Notes: generated by a model from the letters alone, not told the origin. A stretch of 64,000 bases of DNA from Elysia crispata (GCA_033675545.1 JAWDGP010003786.1:204501-268500); one strand, 5' to 3'; positions 35,501 to 48,151 are shown, counted from the first letter of the stretch. Made by a program: numbers and translations.

Positions 35501-37239
35501 TTATTGAGAATTTTGAACGATTGCAATGCCAGTTTCATGGTACTTGCCGAAACATATTCTCTTACAAAGAGCCACCTTACAAAATTTGCAGTGAAAACTG
35601 GTTTCGACAGGGTAGCCTTTAGGAGTTTTTTTCCGTTCCATAATGCACAGTATGCACTGTTTTTTGCGGCCAGAAATTTTCTCAATCACATGATGTCGTA
35701 TTGTCTCTGGCCGCACAGGTGTTGCACGGGTGGCTTTTCTGCCCGGGAGCTTCCGGGATGTGAAACCATTTAAAAGTCCTTCTGCAACATCTGCCGTGAA
35801 CATCATGAGGTCGTAGCTGTTCGGTATGTCGTAATCATGTGGCGAATACTTCCATACGACGAATGCATTGTATATGGAGGCACTGATCAAATGCCAGACC
35901 AGATACCTCCACCATTTTTTGCCCGCTCGGCCTACTGGATAGTAGGACTGCTGCTGGTCAAGTTTGTCTACACCCCCCATAAATCTATTATAATCAATAA
36001 GGGGATGAGGACGTCCATCAGCAGCAGGCCCCATCACCTGATTAGTTGATATCAAAGTGATGGTTCTCTTGTCTCGGTATGAGGTGGCCACCAGGTTACC
36101 TCTCTGCATTTGACGCAGCTCACCCCTTGTTTTCAATTTTAGCTTTACAAACGGAGGCAGGCCTTTCCTGTTTTGCAAGATGGTGCCACACAAATATGTG
36201 TTATGAAGAAGTAAATGCGTAGCCAAGTCCACTGAATTAAAAAATCTGTCTACATACACATGATGTCCCTTCATGAAATGAGGCCGACACAATTCATCAA
36301 CAACCTCAAATCCGAGGGGACGCCTGGGATCTACCCTGCTGGCTTTTCCTGTGTAAACATCGTAGCCAAGACAGTAGCCGAGGCGTGCGTCGCTGACTGT
36401 CCACACTTTTATACCCCATTTTGTGGGCTTCGCCGGCATGTACTGCTTGAAAGAAAGTCTGCCTTTGAAACCCACCATGGCCTCATCCACACTAAGCTCT
36501 CGCTGGGCTTGGAAATGGGCACGGAATGTAGCCTGAGTTGTGTTAATAATGTTTCTAACTTTGAACAGGGGGTCAAATCCTTGTTGACCGCGGGTGGGGG
36601 CATTTGCTGTATCTCTACAATGGAAATACCGGCTAATATTTTTGAACCGATTAATGGTCATGATGCTGGAGATGAAGGCGTCGTGAAAACGTTTATCCTC
36701 ACTCCAGTACATCCAGAGCCGGGGCCTGCCGCGAATCCCAAACATAATCTGCATGCAGAGGAAGGCTCGCATTTCCTCCACGCAGGTGTTGTACCAACTG
36801 CTGTTGGGTGAAACAGCAATGCACTGGGCTGCATACAGATTTGTTTCTGCCACAAGAGTCTCAACGGAATCATCAGAAAAAAAAAATTCAACGGACAAGC
36901 AGAGGCATCCAGATTGTGGCGTGGTCCAGGCTACTCCACAAAATTCTGCAACGTGATGTTTGCTGGCTCAGCGCTCCAATCATCTGCTGCAGCAGGCACA
37001 GGTTCAAAACCAGCCTCCATTTCTCCCTCAGATCCAGTATCAGTCTGAGAGCGAAAAAATAAAAACCATGAATTAGAACTTCATAATATTTTTTTTATTT
37101 CTGGTTGTGGAAAGTCTTAATATTTCTTCATCTCTGGTTGTGTAAAATTTGTTTTTTTCTTTCTTGAAACAATATTGATTGCCCTTTGTAAAAGACCAAT
37201 GCAGCTGTGCTCTTATTCCTAGCAATTATGCTAGAAAGT

Positions 37240-37315
<76 letters not shown>

Positions 37316-37701
37316 GGAGGGAGGATTCATCCCTATCAAATTTTGAATTGATTTTGAACAACAAAAGTGAGGATAATGAATAAATTCAATTTCTGAATTC
37401 AAAACTCATTTAGATCTAGATCTAGATAAGAGTTTACATTTGCTTGATCAAGTCTTATTGTTCATTCCAACACCACTCATCTGGAATCTAGATCCAGAAT
37501 GTAATCTAAGCCTTTATAGTCTATCTAGATCTAGCTCTAGATTGTAGAATCTAGATCTAAGTTACATTCTTGGACAAATCTTTACCTCATCTCTAGATTT
37601 AGTCTACTTACCTCAGAATCGTCTTCTATTCCAGTCATTTCAACATCTGACTCGTTGTCGAGCTCCGTGTCGCTTCTTTCTCCAACTCTTTCTTCTTCCA
37701 T
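35501..37701 (-). pseudogene. piggyBac transposase with one intron
   Basis: Exon 1 (37701-37612) is MEEERVGERSDTELDNESDV through EDDSE, acidic as usual for piggyBac N termini, with donor GTAAGT. The intron carries a (GA)n tract. Exon 2 starts after CTCTCAG at 37044 (TDTGSEGEMEAGFEPVP, WSAEPANITLQNFVE), meets an in-frame TAG, then PGPRHNLDASACPL. A one-base shift in a ten-T run leads to the open 465-codon frame SVEFFFSDDSVETLV onward. Catalytic Asp residues: LSVDEAMVGF (138 of that frame), VYVDRFF (217), GGVDKLD (311). The C-terminal Cys cluster is complete (CILC ... CKFCKVALC ... C ... YH). Only two lesions in about 550 codons suggest recent loss. Confidence 0.85.
37242..37313. repeat. (GA)n microsatellite
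   Basis: About 72 bases of GA repeats within the intron of the piggyBac element 2 transposase. Confidence 0.97.
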
Positions 37702-38577
37702 GATGATGAAAATAATGGGTTATATAACTAAAATGTTGACGCTAATTAATCTGAGTCAGGAATGTAAACTGGAATGTGTTGATGCGCATCGAACAAAGGA
37801 ATGAATCGAAGTGAAGGAGAAAGCGTCAGTGCTTTGTCTGGAAGAATCTCGCTGAAGACCCGTATTTTTCTAAACCTTTCACCTTTGTTCCTGTGCTGGA
37901 AGCCCCCACATGAAGGGTCAGTAATCTCCAAAAATATCTCAGGATGACGTTATGGTTTATTTTAAGACTCTAAATTAAGATGGGAACCCTTTGTAACTAA
38001 AAATAAAGAGGGGTGTTTCGTCTTTGCGTCACGGCCGGGTACGGCCGGCTTGTGCAGTAACGATGGCCATTAAGTTGGACCGGGTTGGGCCGGCTTAAAC
38101 CTTAGAGCTGCTTTTATTTTCGGCCGGGTTAGGCCGGTTTAAATCTTAGAGGGTTAAGTAAAAAGATAACAATAAAGGGACAACAAGGGAACAACAAGGT
38201 GACAACGAAGTGACATATAACTCTTACACTATCTCTTCTCCACGGTTGGTAGTATTTTATTTTATTGATATTGGGCTACAATGTTATTGAATTATCATTA
38301 CATCACAAACAAACACGGCGACTCGCACCAAGGACGAATTCGCACACATTCTTTTCCGAAGATTGAAAGTAATTTTACTTGTTCATTACAACATTGGTTA
38401 CACCTCTTTCCTATTTAACAAATGTCTAGATTTTACCAGGCAAACCAAATAAACAAACAAAGACTTTCTTTCGTCGAAGACCATTCGTATTTTATTGGGT
38501 GATTAACTTACATTTTATTTCTTTTTACTCCTTACTCTTGGTTTCCTACATCTGGATTTTTTGGAGGGAGGCTGTGT

Positions 38578-40892
38578 CTACTCCCAATTTGCGCTCCATC
38601 TTTGGATGTTGATCGAGCAGATGGTTTTCAGGTTAGTATTAGCATACTGTGCATTGTGATGCAGTTGCTTGAGGGTTAGTTCCCATACTAACCGTCTGTA
38701 TTTGTGTACTAATTCTATTACCTTTGGTGTCTCTTTTCCAAAGTTTGGGAAGATGTTTATTAGTATGATTTTTAATATGTCCCACTCTGCTATTGTTGAC
38801 ATTTCCTTGATCTTCCTTTGTAGCTCTAACCTCGCGCCTTTCCATACCTTACACAACCCATACATGTGAGCTTCTGTCTGTTGGTCCCTGCAGAATGGAC
38901 ATCTCGCTCCTATCTGTATTGGGGTTGTGTTGTACAACAGTCTAAAGGTGATTTCCTTGGTCCTGTTTGATAGACTATGACTGTGTAGATTCTTAAAAGC
39001 CTGCTCTACGTCTACTATTCTATACCTATACATTAGTTTCATTTTTTCGTACAGTGGCTTCTCTGGCTTGGGTTTCGTGTTTCCTATCTGCTCTGGATGT
39101 TTGCTGATTGCCTTTCTCAGGTCTTGGTGGAAAGGGCTGTTGATTTTTTTAAAGCAATGAGGTTTCCCATTGTTTAGTGGAGTGAATCTGACTAGATCTA
39201 ATCCTAAAAAATACTCCACTAGTGGGAACCTATCCTTATTGTCTATCGCCTCTGTTATGTGTTTTATCCTCATTGCTTGTGCTTTTACTTCTATATCTTG
39301 GAGCTTTCTTCCTCCCTCCTCATAATCCATTGTCAATTCTCTATTGCTTATCCTTCTTGTTGTTTTCCTGTTGAGGAAGGGCCAAACTATTTTCCTGTAT
39401 TCTCTGAAAAATTCTGGAGGAGGTCTGAATATATTTAGTTGATATAGTACCTGAGGAACTATCTTGCTATTTACTATTCTTGCTCTTTCGAATATTGTTG
39501 TATGTTTGTTTTCATATGCTTTTACTTGGTTCTCACATTTCACCAGTAGGTCGTCCCACGATTTGATTGTGGTTTGCTCTTTCTGGTTTGTGAAATGTAA
39601 CCCATATATCTTCATTTCTTCTACTGCTTTTAGCTTTAGCGGAGGGGATTGCCTGTTGTTGTCCGCTCCTATGTCCATGATGTTTGTCTTGGCAATGTTG
39701 ATTTTGTTGCCACTCGCTTCTCTAAAATCCTCAAACTTTCTTATAAATTTTGAGGATGGAGCTGTCTTTTGTTGTTAGCATCATGGTATCATCTGCAAAG
39801 GCCTTGCCTTTCTGTTCTCCTCCTCCCGGTATTTTTATTCCTTCTATTTCCTTGTCTTGTCTGATGCTTTCTAACAGAGCTTCTAAAATGAGGGTGTACA
39901 GTAGAAGTGACTAACTGCATCCTTGCCTCACTGATCTCTATAAAGTGAACTCCTCACTTATTTCTTGATTTACCATTACCTGACTACATGGTTCATCGCA
40001 TAAGATTCGAACCCAATCCCTGACGTACTTGCCTATGTTACTCCTTTCTAAGACTTTATGTAGAAAAGAGTGCGACACTCTGTCAAAGGCCTTCTCCTGA
40101 TCTAAACTCAAAATTCTAGCCGGTACTCCCTTAACGTTGCAATATGTGATAATCTCTCTGATGTTTTGGAGATGGTTCTGTATTTTGCGCCCCTTCACTG
40201 CGCACTGCTGGTCTTCATTTACCAGTTTGTGCATTTCTGGCTGTATCCTTCTTGTTAATATCTTGCTTATTATTTTATAGTCTGCATTTAACAATGAGAC
40301 TGGCCTATACTTGCTTACTTCCGTCCTATTGTTTGGATCTTTTGGAATTAGCGTTATGTATGACAGCTTCATCTCTTGTGGAAGTCTGCCTCTCTCTACT
40401 GCTTGGTCCGCAACTTTTTTCAGTATGGGGACCAGCTGGCCCTGAAAAGTTTGGTAGAATTCGTTGGTTAGTCCATCAGGACCTGGTGACTTATTTTTGT
40501 TTAGGTTCTTTATTGTTGTGGCTATTTCGTTTTCTGTGAAGGGAATTTCCATCTTTTCCTTTTCTTCTTCCTCTATCTTCTTAACATACTTTAGATACTC
40601 CTCTTGTTTCCTCTCCGTTTGTAGCCCTTCCTCCGTGTATAGTTCCTTGTAGAATCCTTGGAATGCCTGTTTGATTTCCTCCGGGTTGGTGGTTACTTCC
40701 CCGTCTTTCTTTTTAATTTATTTTATGTTTCTGTTCTTATGTACGTTTTGTTCCCTGGCTTGGTTGGGATGTCTTCTTGTTCCATGTCCACCTTACATCT
40801 GATTGCTGCTCCTCTGTACCTCTCTTCTTCCATGTCGTCCAGTTCTTTTTGTAACATGGTTCTTCTTTCTTTTTCTCACTCTGTTGTTTCCA
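38578..40892 (-). pseudogene. LINE-A ORF2 (reverse transcriptase) fragment
   Basis: On minus, a fragment of the linker (up to ETTE, cut at 40892) leads to FTENEIATTIKNLNKNKSPG, PGPDGLTNEFYQ, SYITLIPKDPNN, YRPVSLLNADYKIISKIL and ILSLDQEKAFDRVSHSFLH (40552-39938). A broken stretch holding KAFADDT follows, then 39678-38578 with the thumb and C-terminal region, including a Cys-His motif (CPFCRDQQTEAHMYGLC). Palm motifs A and FADD are present. The apurinic endonuclease domain is absent because of the 5' truncation. Several frameshifts between 39930 and 39680. Same family as LINE-B and LINE-C. Confidence 0.85.
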
Positions 40893-43138
40893 GCCTCCTC
40901 GTAATCCATTGCGAGTTCCCTTTGGCTTATCCTTCTGGTTGTTTTTTTTTTTTGTTGAGGAAGGGCCAGATTATCTTACAATAATCTTTTAAGAATTTGC
41001 ATATGTTTAGTTGGTATAGTGCCTGTGGCACTATCTTGCTATTCACTATTCTCACTCTTCCAAAGATTGTTGTTGGTTTATTCTCATAGGCTTTTACCTG
41101 CTTCTCGCATTTCACTAATAAGTCATTCCACGATTTGGTTGTGGTTTGCTCCTCGTTATTTGTGAATTGTAGCCCGCATATTTTTATCGCTTTTACTACC
41201 TTTAGATTAAGTGGAGGGGTTTGCCTGTTGTTATCTGGTCCGATATTCATAATGCTTGTTTTGGCAATGTTGATCTTGTTGCCACTTGCTTCTCCATATT
41301 CCTCAAATTTTTTAATAATTGTGGTAATGGAGCTGTCTTTCTTTGTAAGCATTATCGTATCATCTGCAAAGGCTTTGCTTTTCTGTTCTCCTCCTCCCGG
41401 TATTTTAATTCCTTCTATTTCCTTATCTTGCCTGATGCTTTCTAATAGAGGTTCTAAAATTAGTGTATACAGCAAAGGTGACATGCTGCATCCCTGCCTA
41501 ACCGATCTGGTTAAAGTGTACTCCTCACTTAATTCTTGATTAACTATGACTCTGCTACAGGGATTATCATATAGGATTCGAATCCAATCCCTGACATACT
41601 TGCTAATGTTGCTCGCTTCTAGGATTTTGTGGAGAAATGAGTGCGAGACTCTGTCAAATGCTTTCTCCTGATCGAGACTCAAAATCCTAGCTGGTATTCC
41701 TTTGACTCTGCAGTATGTTATTATTTCTTTAATGTTATGTAGGTGGTTTTGTATTTTGCGCCCCTTCACTGCGCACTGCTGATCCTTATGTACCAGTTTG
41801 TGCATTACTGGTTGTATTCTACTTGTCAGTATTTTGCTTATTATTTTATAGTCTGCATTTAATAATGAGACTGGCCTATACTTACTTACTTCCGTCCTAT
41901 TGTCTAGATCTTTTGGAAGTAACGTTATGTACGACAACTTCATCTCTTTTGGAAAATTGCCTCTTTCTACTGCTTGGTTCACAACTTTTTTCAGTATGGG
42001 GACCAGCTGGCCCTGGAATGTTTGATAAAATTCATTAGTGAACCCGTCTGGTCCGGGTGATTTACCTTTGTTCAGCTCTTTTATTGCTGTGGCTATTTTA
42101 TTTTCTGTGAAGGGATTTTCCATTTTCTCTTTTTCCTCCTCTTCTATCTTTCTAACATACTTAAGGTATTTATCTTGCTTGTCTTCTGTTCCTAGCCCTT
42201 CCTCTGTGTATAATTTTTTGTATAATTCTTGGAATTCTTTTTTTATTTCCTCCCTATTGTTTGTTATTTCTCAGTTTTTCTTTTTGATTTCCTTTATGTT
42301 CCTATCTTTTTGTACGTTTTGTTCCCTGGCGAGAAAGTGCTTGGTTAGGATGTCTTCTTGTTCCATGTCCACCTTACATCTGATTGCTGCTCCTCTATAC
42401 TTTTCCTCTTCTATGTCGTCCAGTTCTTTTTGCAACATAGTTCTTCTTTCCTTTTCTAACTCTGTTGTTTCCAGTAGAGTTAGTATTTCCTTCGTTCTGT
42501 CTCTCTTCCTCTTACTTTCTTTTATGGCCAACTCTTGGCTTACTCTCATGATCAAATGCTTGCTCAGGGCATTTATCTATTTCCTCTTTGCCTATAGTTA
42601 GTAATCTAGTGATGGCTTCTCTATCTCTTTCTTTTCCCAGTTGCGTGTTGTTCAGCTTCCTGTACGCTGCTTTCCTTTTCTTTCCATCATCTTGATCTCT
42701 ACCTACTTCTAACACTACCGCTAGGTGGTCTGAGTACTTATGCAACTCCGTGTGGTGGGTTTTGAAGGTGCTATAAGTCTCATGGATGTAAAACCGATCT
42801 AAGTTCCGTAGGGTGTGGGTCCTGTTGTCTCGAAGCCTGAAAGTGTGGTGCGGTCCTGACTTATCCAATGACTCTGCGGTGTTTTGCAGCTTGAAACACT
42901 GGATTGTTTCAAGTCGGGAGCGAGCTTCTATAGCGATCTCTCTATAATCCACGTTGAAGTCTCCTCCCCAAATCATTTTCTCGTCTTTGTGGAAGTGTTC
43001 TAATTTATGATGTATGTTTTTTACAAACTCTCTTTGCTCCTGTTTATTACATGGAGCGTACGTATTTATTAGAGTTATTTCCTGTGATCTATCCCTACTC
43101 TTAATTCTTGCTATGGTACACCTTCCTTCTTTGTCCTG
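40893..43138 (-). pseudogene. LINE-B ORF2, downstream part
   Basis: Continues the LINE-B endonuclease frame from 53289-53534 across the Harbinger insertion: at 43138 the frame reads QDKEGRCTIARIKSRDRSQE, then INTYAPCNKQEQREF, MIWGGDFNVDYREIAIEARS and LDRFYIHETYS (endonuclease catalytic parts), a small deletion with shift near 42550, a linker coiled coil (42555-42271), then the RT in 42123-40927 (SPGPDGF, LDQEKAFDRVSH, RQGCSMSPLLY, KAFADDTIMLT). It ends at RELAMDYEE near 40893, where LINE-A starts; the 3' portion and UTR of LINE-B are not found in the window. Confidence 0.85.
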
Positions 43139-43320
43139 CAGGGCCCGTATGCAAGTTGCAAAGTTAAGTTAAAACTTAGTAATTTTTACTCGTTACCCGC
43201 TAAGTCGCATTCAAGTGATATGCCGCAGCCTTAAGTTAAGTTAGTTTCTCCAACTTAGAAAGTCCAAAAAGGCCAACTTACGGCCCAAGTTAGAGCTAGC
43301 AGTTAGAGACTGGCTACATC
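43139..43320. repeat. Left end of the Harbinger element
   Basis: Terminal repeat CAGGGCCCGTATGCAAGTT followed by several AAGTTAAGTT or AACTTA motifs up to the transposase 5' region. Confidence 0.75.
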
Positions 43321-44258
43321 GATTTAGTTCTAATACAGTCTTTTAAGATCGCGCGAAAATGTCTGCTGCTGCCGCTTTTCACCACCGTCAGAGAAGATTT
43401 TTGAGACGAAATCGGATCTTTCGAGATCGTAGAAATCCTTTGGATGCGTTTGACGATATGGAAATGTTTGAAAAGTTTCGTTTCCATCGCGAAAATATAA
43501 TGACATTGACTGAGGAGCTAGAGCCTCATCTCATCCAAAATGGACGTAGAGGGGGACTGCTGCCTGCGATCCTGCAAGTGTGCTTGACTCTCCGTTTTTT
43601 TTTTGCCACAGGCACATTCCAAGACACAATTGGGGAGATGATTGGTGTTAGCCAGTCAACAGGTAATCAAAGTAAAAACAGTTATTATTAATAACTAACG
43701 TTAATGCGTCTAGGTCGTAATCTAGATCTAAATCTAGAAATAGCGCGCCAGCAAGCCCTTTTGCCTTGCACTGAGTTGACGCTTGACGCAGTCATCTTAA
43801 ACAATTACAGAGATTTAGATTTAGATCAATAGAGTTAGGTGGTCTTCAGTTGATCTTGATAAGTAAGCACATAGAGCTTAAATCTAGACATGGAGTTCAG
43901 TCTAATTCTAAATTCCGTTTCGGATCAAGATAGTCTCTTCAAAGGCCAAAATAGAACAAGTTTAATTCTACATGTATATGACATTCACCTTTTGGCTGCC
44001 CATTATTTTATAATTTAATCAATTTAAATGCTGAAGAATTCAACAAGGTACCAGAGAGTCTAGATAATACATGTACCTTTATCTAGATATCTAGACCCAA
44101 TGCCTTTTTTCATTCAGAACTAGTCGGACATCTATAGATCTATGTGCTTTGTTATATTTTTTTTTCAAGTTCTTTATAAAGTTTCATTAGATGATCTACA
44201 TTTAGTATTGGGGTTAAAATGTAGTTTAATTTTTACTAGCCTGTTGGCCAATGTTTTT

Positions 44259-44261
<3 letters not shown>

Positions 44262-44332
<71 letters not shown>
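44262..44332. repeat. (TA)n microsatellite
   Basis: About 70 bases of TA repeats in the first intron of the Harbinger transposase. Confidence 0.97.
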
Positions 44333-44336
<4 letters not shown>

Positions 44337-46025
44337 CAAATTGATACATCATCATTACATGCACTTAATTTGAATTACTATTTAAATGTGAAAATTAATC
44401 TTTTCATTTGCTTTTTTTCAGTGAGCCGCACAGTGAGGAGAGTAATGGATGCCCTAATCCAAATGCTTCCACAATACATACACCCCCCAACACAACAGGA
44501 GGCTCAACAGCAAAAGGTTGTGTGGATGGCACATATGTAAAAATTCTTAGGCCACATGTGGACGAAGAGGTGTATGTAAACCGCAATAATTTCTATTCTT
44601 TCAATGTTCAGGTATCTTCCACACACTATTGTCAAAAAAAAATATAAGACTTCATTTAAATTTAGAGTACTATACTATTATTTCCTACCCAAAGTAGATT
44701 GTGATCAATAGCGAGTACATTGAAAATTTGAAGGACTGGCCTAGAAGTAGAAGGAATTGTAATGGCTTACCAAATTTTAAAATGATTGAGCCTTTAATGT
44801 GAATAAATCATTACAGTCTGATATTGCGCAAAACTTAAAAAAAAAACTTGATTTATTTTATGGAGCGATATTTCCATTAAAAAATTGGTCTTATTTAGTT
44901 TAATCTGCTCAATTACTTTTGGCTAGATAGTGAATAAATCCCAAAAATTTGGGAAAAAAGAAATATATTTTATAGAATGACATTTTCATAAAAAAAAAAA
45001 TTAAAAAATTTAGTTTATTCTCTTCAGTTTTTTTTTTTACCAGATAGTGAATAAATCACCTTATAATCAATCTCTTTGCAGTCTGATAATGCGCAAAACT
45101 TTAAAAAAAAAAAAAAAAAAAGCTTGATTTATTTTATAGAATGGTATTTTCATTAAAACATTTGTTATATGTATTTTGTTGATTCCGCTCAATTTTTTTT
45201 TCCAGATTGTCTTTAATGCTGACCTCATTCAGCGCGGAATTATTTTAAGGTTTTCGCGGAATTAATTTTTAGGTAAAATATTTTAGTAGGCCCCGCGAGA
45301 AGTTTTGGGTCACTAAAAAAATTTACAGAGAATATATGACAAATTATATACCAAATTGAAGGTAATGAATTGAACTTTTTGAAAAAAAAATAGTTATTAG
45401 TGAAAATATGAAGACTGGTATTATTTACATGAGGTGAAAGTCATTGAATACAATTGAACGATAAAAACAAAAATATATAATTTGTCATTCCGGAGAAAAA
45501 AAAAAATACAAAATGTAAAGACAGAACTTATTTTTTCATTTCAAATGATTTTGTAACCATTACCCTCATGCATGCTAAATTTTCTTTGATTTGGAGTATA
45601 AATTGTTGATATGAGACAATACCTCCCAGGGTGAAAAAAGTTACAAAAAAAAAAAGGGATTACGCTTCAGAAATCAAACAATCAAATGTTTGCATGCAAA
45701 AGCAGGAAAGAATTATAACTGAAAGTGAACATAACTAATGACAATTATCAGAAATTTGTAATTGAGATAATTATAAGAACCAAAAAATTATGGGTAAAAA
45801 AATGTTCATCTCACCGTAAAAAAAATAATCCAATAACCGCCAGTCCTCAGGTAACAGCTCAGTAGTAAATCCAATAATTGTTAGCCTCAATACTCCAGTC
45901 TTTAGGGTTCACCAAAATACTCCAAGGGCTTAGATGATTATTTTTGAGACTACACTAAAAAAGTAAAATTTATGTACACGTATAAAAAAAAAAAACTATT
46001 TACAGGTCAGCGCTACACAGTTGAC

Positions 46026-47945
46026 TTAGTTATCCCCACCTGCTCCTGGAGTGTGGTATGCCAGGAAGCAGGTTTTGGGGTGTATGTGTGGCTTGTCAGG
46101 GCAACCAGAACAGATCAAATTGGTTCTCTTTCGGTCCCCAGGGCGGCTGCAAACGACGCAGCGGTTGTCTTTCTCAGTGTACATTATTATGTGCTGAATG
46201 TGACGAGAAAATCGACATATAGGCTCATCTTTATGTTTCCTGCCCTTTATTCGTTTTGGGGCTGGGTCAGGGTTCTGTCCAGGTCCTGCCATCATCACAG
46301 CTGCCCTCTCTAGAAGTTGGTTCATAAGCTGCTCTTTGAAAGGTTTTAGTGGAATGACTTCTGCCCTTTCATCTCGGCTCATGCCATACAAAATATGAGC
46401 ATTTATTTGAGCCAGCTCCAAAATCCAGTGGAAGATTTTTTTCCACCACTTATGGGTCTTCCTCTGGAACTGACCATAATATGTGATATTTTGGTCAGCC
46501 CTGTCACAGCCATTCATGTGTAGGTTGTAGCGATGAATCATCTCGGGCTTCATGATGTTGCGGCCGCGAGGATTTCTTTGGTGGAGCACAGCAGGCTCAG
46601 CGTTAGTTGATACAGCCATACAAACTTTTTTTCCCTTTTTATCTCGCCAAGCCACAGCAAGGATATTATCATCATCATTCAGGAAGAATTTACTTTCTTG
46701 TTCAGACAATTTGAGGGTCTTTAGTTCAGGAGGAAAACGTCGTCTGTTTGCTTGAACTGTGCCCGTGTAGTTTATTCTTCGCTGAAGAAGATAATCAATC
46801 AGATTCCGCGAGGTGTAATACCGATCTGCGTGGACGTGATGGCCTGGTTCCAGAGGGGTGAGCAGAGTCTGGAATACTTTGATGGCACTGTCACTATTAG
46901 GATCCATCTCAGGATCATAGGAAGTCTCGGCACCAAAATATATCAAGACGTTGATGACGTACCCTGTTGCGCTATCGCAGAGCCCAAATGTCTTTACATG
47001 ATACTTTTTGGGTTTACAGGCATTGTAAGTTTTGTGTCTAAAACGCCCCTTCCATCCAATAACCATCTCGTCAAGGGACAAGTTTTCAAATGGATAATAG
47101 GCGCCCTGAAATGTTGTGAGAAGGCTGTTCACAAAAGGCTCGATCTTCTCCTTTGACTGGGCTGGAGTGTCACTGCAATGTAGCATAGAGCTGTGGATCA
47201 ATTCAAAGCGATCTCTAGGGAAAATTTCATGGTACCATTTAGTGTACATGTAGGGTTTTTGAGACCAGTAGTCAACTAACGATGCACGTTTATCAATGCC
47301 CATAGCAATGAGGACTGCAAAATATTTTAGCAGTTCTGGCACAGTGATGTCAGTCCAGTTGGATAGTCTAGATCTTTTTGTTGGTGGATTGTTCATTCGA
47401 ATTTTCACCTGTGCGTACTGGTTGATATTGTTGACAAGTTCCTCCAATATCTCATTTGTCATCAGGGTACTCCAACAATCCAACACTGAGCTGTCCCTGT
47501 TCAAATCGCCCTGTATCCCAGGTTGTTTTGTTGGCACAAAGCGAATTCTGTTTGATGTGCCACGCCCCCCGTCAGCTGTTGTCACTTGTCTCCAATTGTC
47601 AACCTCTTGCTGTTGTTGACGTGGAACAGCTACATTTTGTCTTCGAGGTCGACCTCTGGGTCTAGCTGCTGATGTTGGCTGCTCTACATTAGGGCTAGAC
47701 CTAGATGAGACAGTGCTATCGTCAGCTGTTGCCTCCAATTCCCCACTGGAAGTAGATCTAGGGCTAGGATGAGACCGATGACTACCAGTACTACTAGATC
47801 TAGATCTAGACCTATCATTCTCCTCTTCTCCTGACCAGTGACTATCAGAACTTGTAACATTATCACTAGGTTGATCTTCTAACAACTGTGATAAAAAATC
47901 TCTAGCCTGCTCGGCTGTAAAACGTCTAGGTCTTTCATTAGCCAT
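46026..47945 (-). CDS. piggyBac transposase, 639 aa, open
   Basis: A single open frame with its first in-frame ATG at 47945 (MANERPRRFTAEQARDFLSQ); the frame is open 28 codons further upstream, without another ATG. Residues 20-150 are Ser/acidic and disordered, with a basic patch (RPRGRPRRQ). The DDE_Tnp_1_7 core starts near 170. Catalytic Asp: NLSLDEMVIGWKGR (292), HHVHADRYYTS (374), MNGCDRADQN (481). The C-terminal Cys-rich finger is complete (RCVVC..., LICSGC, HIHPKTC, YHT), which in this family binds the ends. No stop or frameshift, so this is the one full transposase in the window without visible damage. Function: cut-and-paste at TTAA sites. It differs clearly from elements 1 and 2. Confidence 0.92.
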   Translation of the reverse strand: MANERPRRFTAEQARDFLSQLLEDQPSDNVTSSDSHWSGEEENDRSRSRSSSTGSHRSHPSPRSTSSGELEATADDSTVSSRSSPNVEQPTSAARPRGRPRRQNVAVPRQQQQEVDNWRQVTTADGGRGTSNRIRFVPTKQPGIQGDLNRDSSVLDCWSTLMTNEILEELVNNINQYAQVKIRMNNPPTKRSRLSNWTDITVPELLKYFAVLIAMGIDKRASLVDYWSQKPYMYTKWYHEIFPRDRFELIHSSMLHCSDTPAQSKEKIEPFVNSLLTTFQGAYYPFENLSLDEMVIGWKGRFRHKTYNACKPKKYHVKTFGLCDSATGYVINVLIYFGAETSYDPEMDPNSDSAIKVFQTLLTPLEPGHHVHADRYYTSRNLIDYLLQRRINYTGTVQANRRRFPPELKTLKLSEQESKFFLNDDDNILAVAWRDKKGKKVCMAVSTNAEPAVLHQRNPRGRNIMKPEMIHRYNLHMNGCDRADQNITYYGQFQRKTHKWWKKIFHWILELAQINAHILYGMSRDERAEVIPLKPFKEQLMNQLLERAAVMMAGPGQNPDPAPKRIKGRKHKDEPICRFSRHIQHIIMYTEKDNRCVVCSRPGDRKRTNLICSGCPDKPHIHPKTCFLAYHTPGAGGDN

Positions 47946-48151
47946 CACTTCCTTACAGAGCTTCAAAATGAATCTGGCGTCTGACAAAGAAATAGAAGAC
48001 TTGCAGTTGCAACTGGCGCATTTCAGCAATAACCAGTACCCTATAGGGGCAATTCCTCGATGTAAACAATCTACTTTAGTTTCTCTTCCATCTAAAGAGT
48101 GCTTTTTCGCATTTTAGTTTCACCATTTTATTATGAAGTCGGGTTAATCGC

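Larger units (their letters stand above)
34408..38153 (-). mobile_element. piggyBac element 2
   Basis: TTAA at 34404-34407 and at 38154-38157 flank the element. Ends are CTCTTTAAGGTGCAAG on the left and, reverse complemented, CCCTCTAAGATTTAAA on the right, differing mainly by transitions. The right end holds repeated GGCCGG motifs (38030-38145). Removing the element and one TTAA restores LINE-A 3' UTR aligned with LINE-C. The two-exon transposase lies on minus. 34408-35500 and 37702-38153 hold no other gene. Confidence 0.85.
28949..40892 (-). mobile_element. LINE-A (Tx1/L1-like), 5'-truncated, interrupted twice
   Basis: The 3' end (minus sense ...GGCACACGGGTAAAAT) is at 28949. The 3' UTR runs 28949-29383, resumes at 34003-34407, and resumes again at 38154-38577; these three pieces align in order with the uninterrupted LINE-C 3' UTR (53794-55044), e.g. 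CCCTCTGCTCCAATGAGTCA, AACGGGTCGTCTA, GTGGAGTAAATT and GTGACAACG. The ORF2 remnant is 38578-40892. At 40892 coding sequence matching the middle of ORF2 changes abruptly to the C-terminal part of LINE-B, so LINE-A lacks its 5' half, as expected for incomplete reverse transcription. Confidence 0.8.

Noticed and set aside
44408..44647. 79-codon frame as a separate gene
   Set aside because: It is the second half of Harbinger exon 2 (GCVDGTYVKI) seen in the shifted frame.
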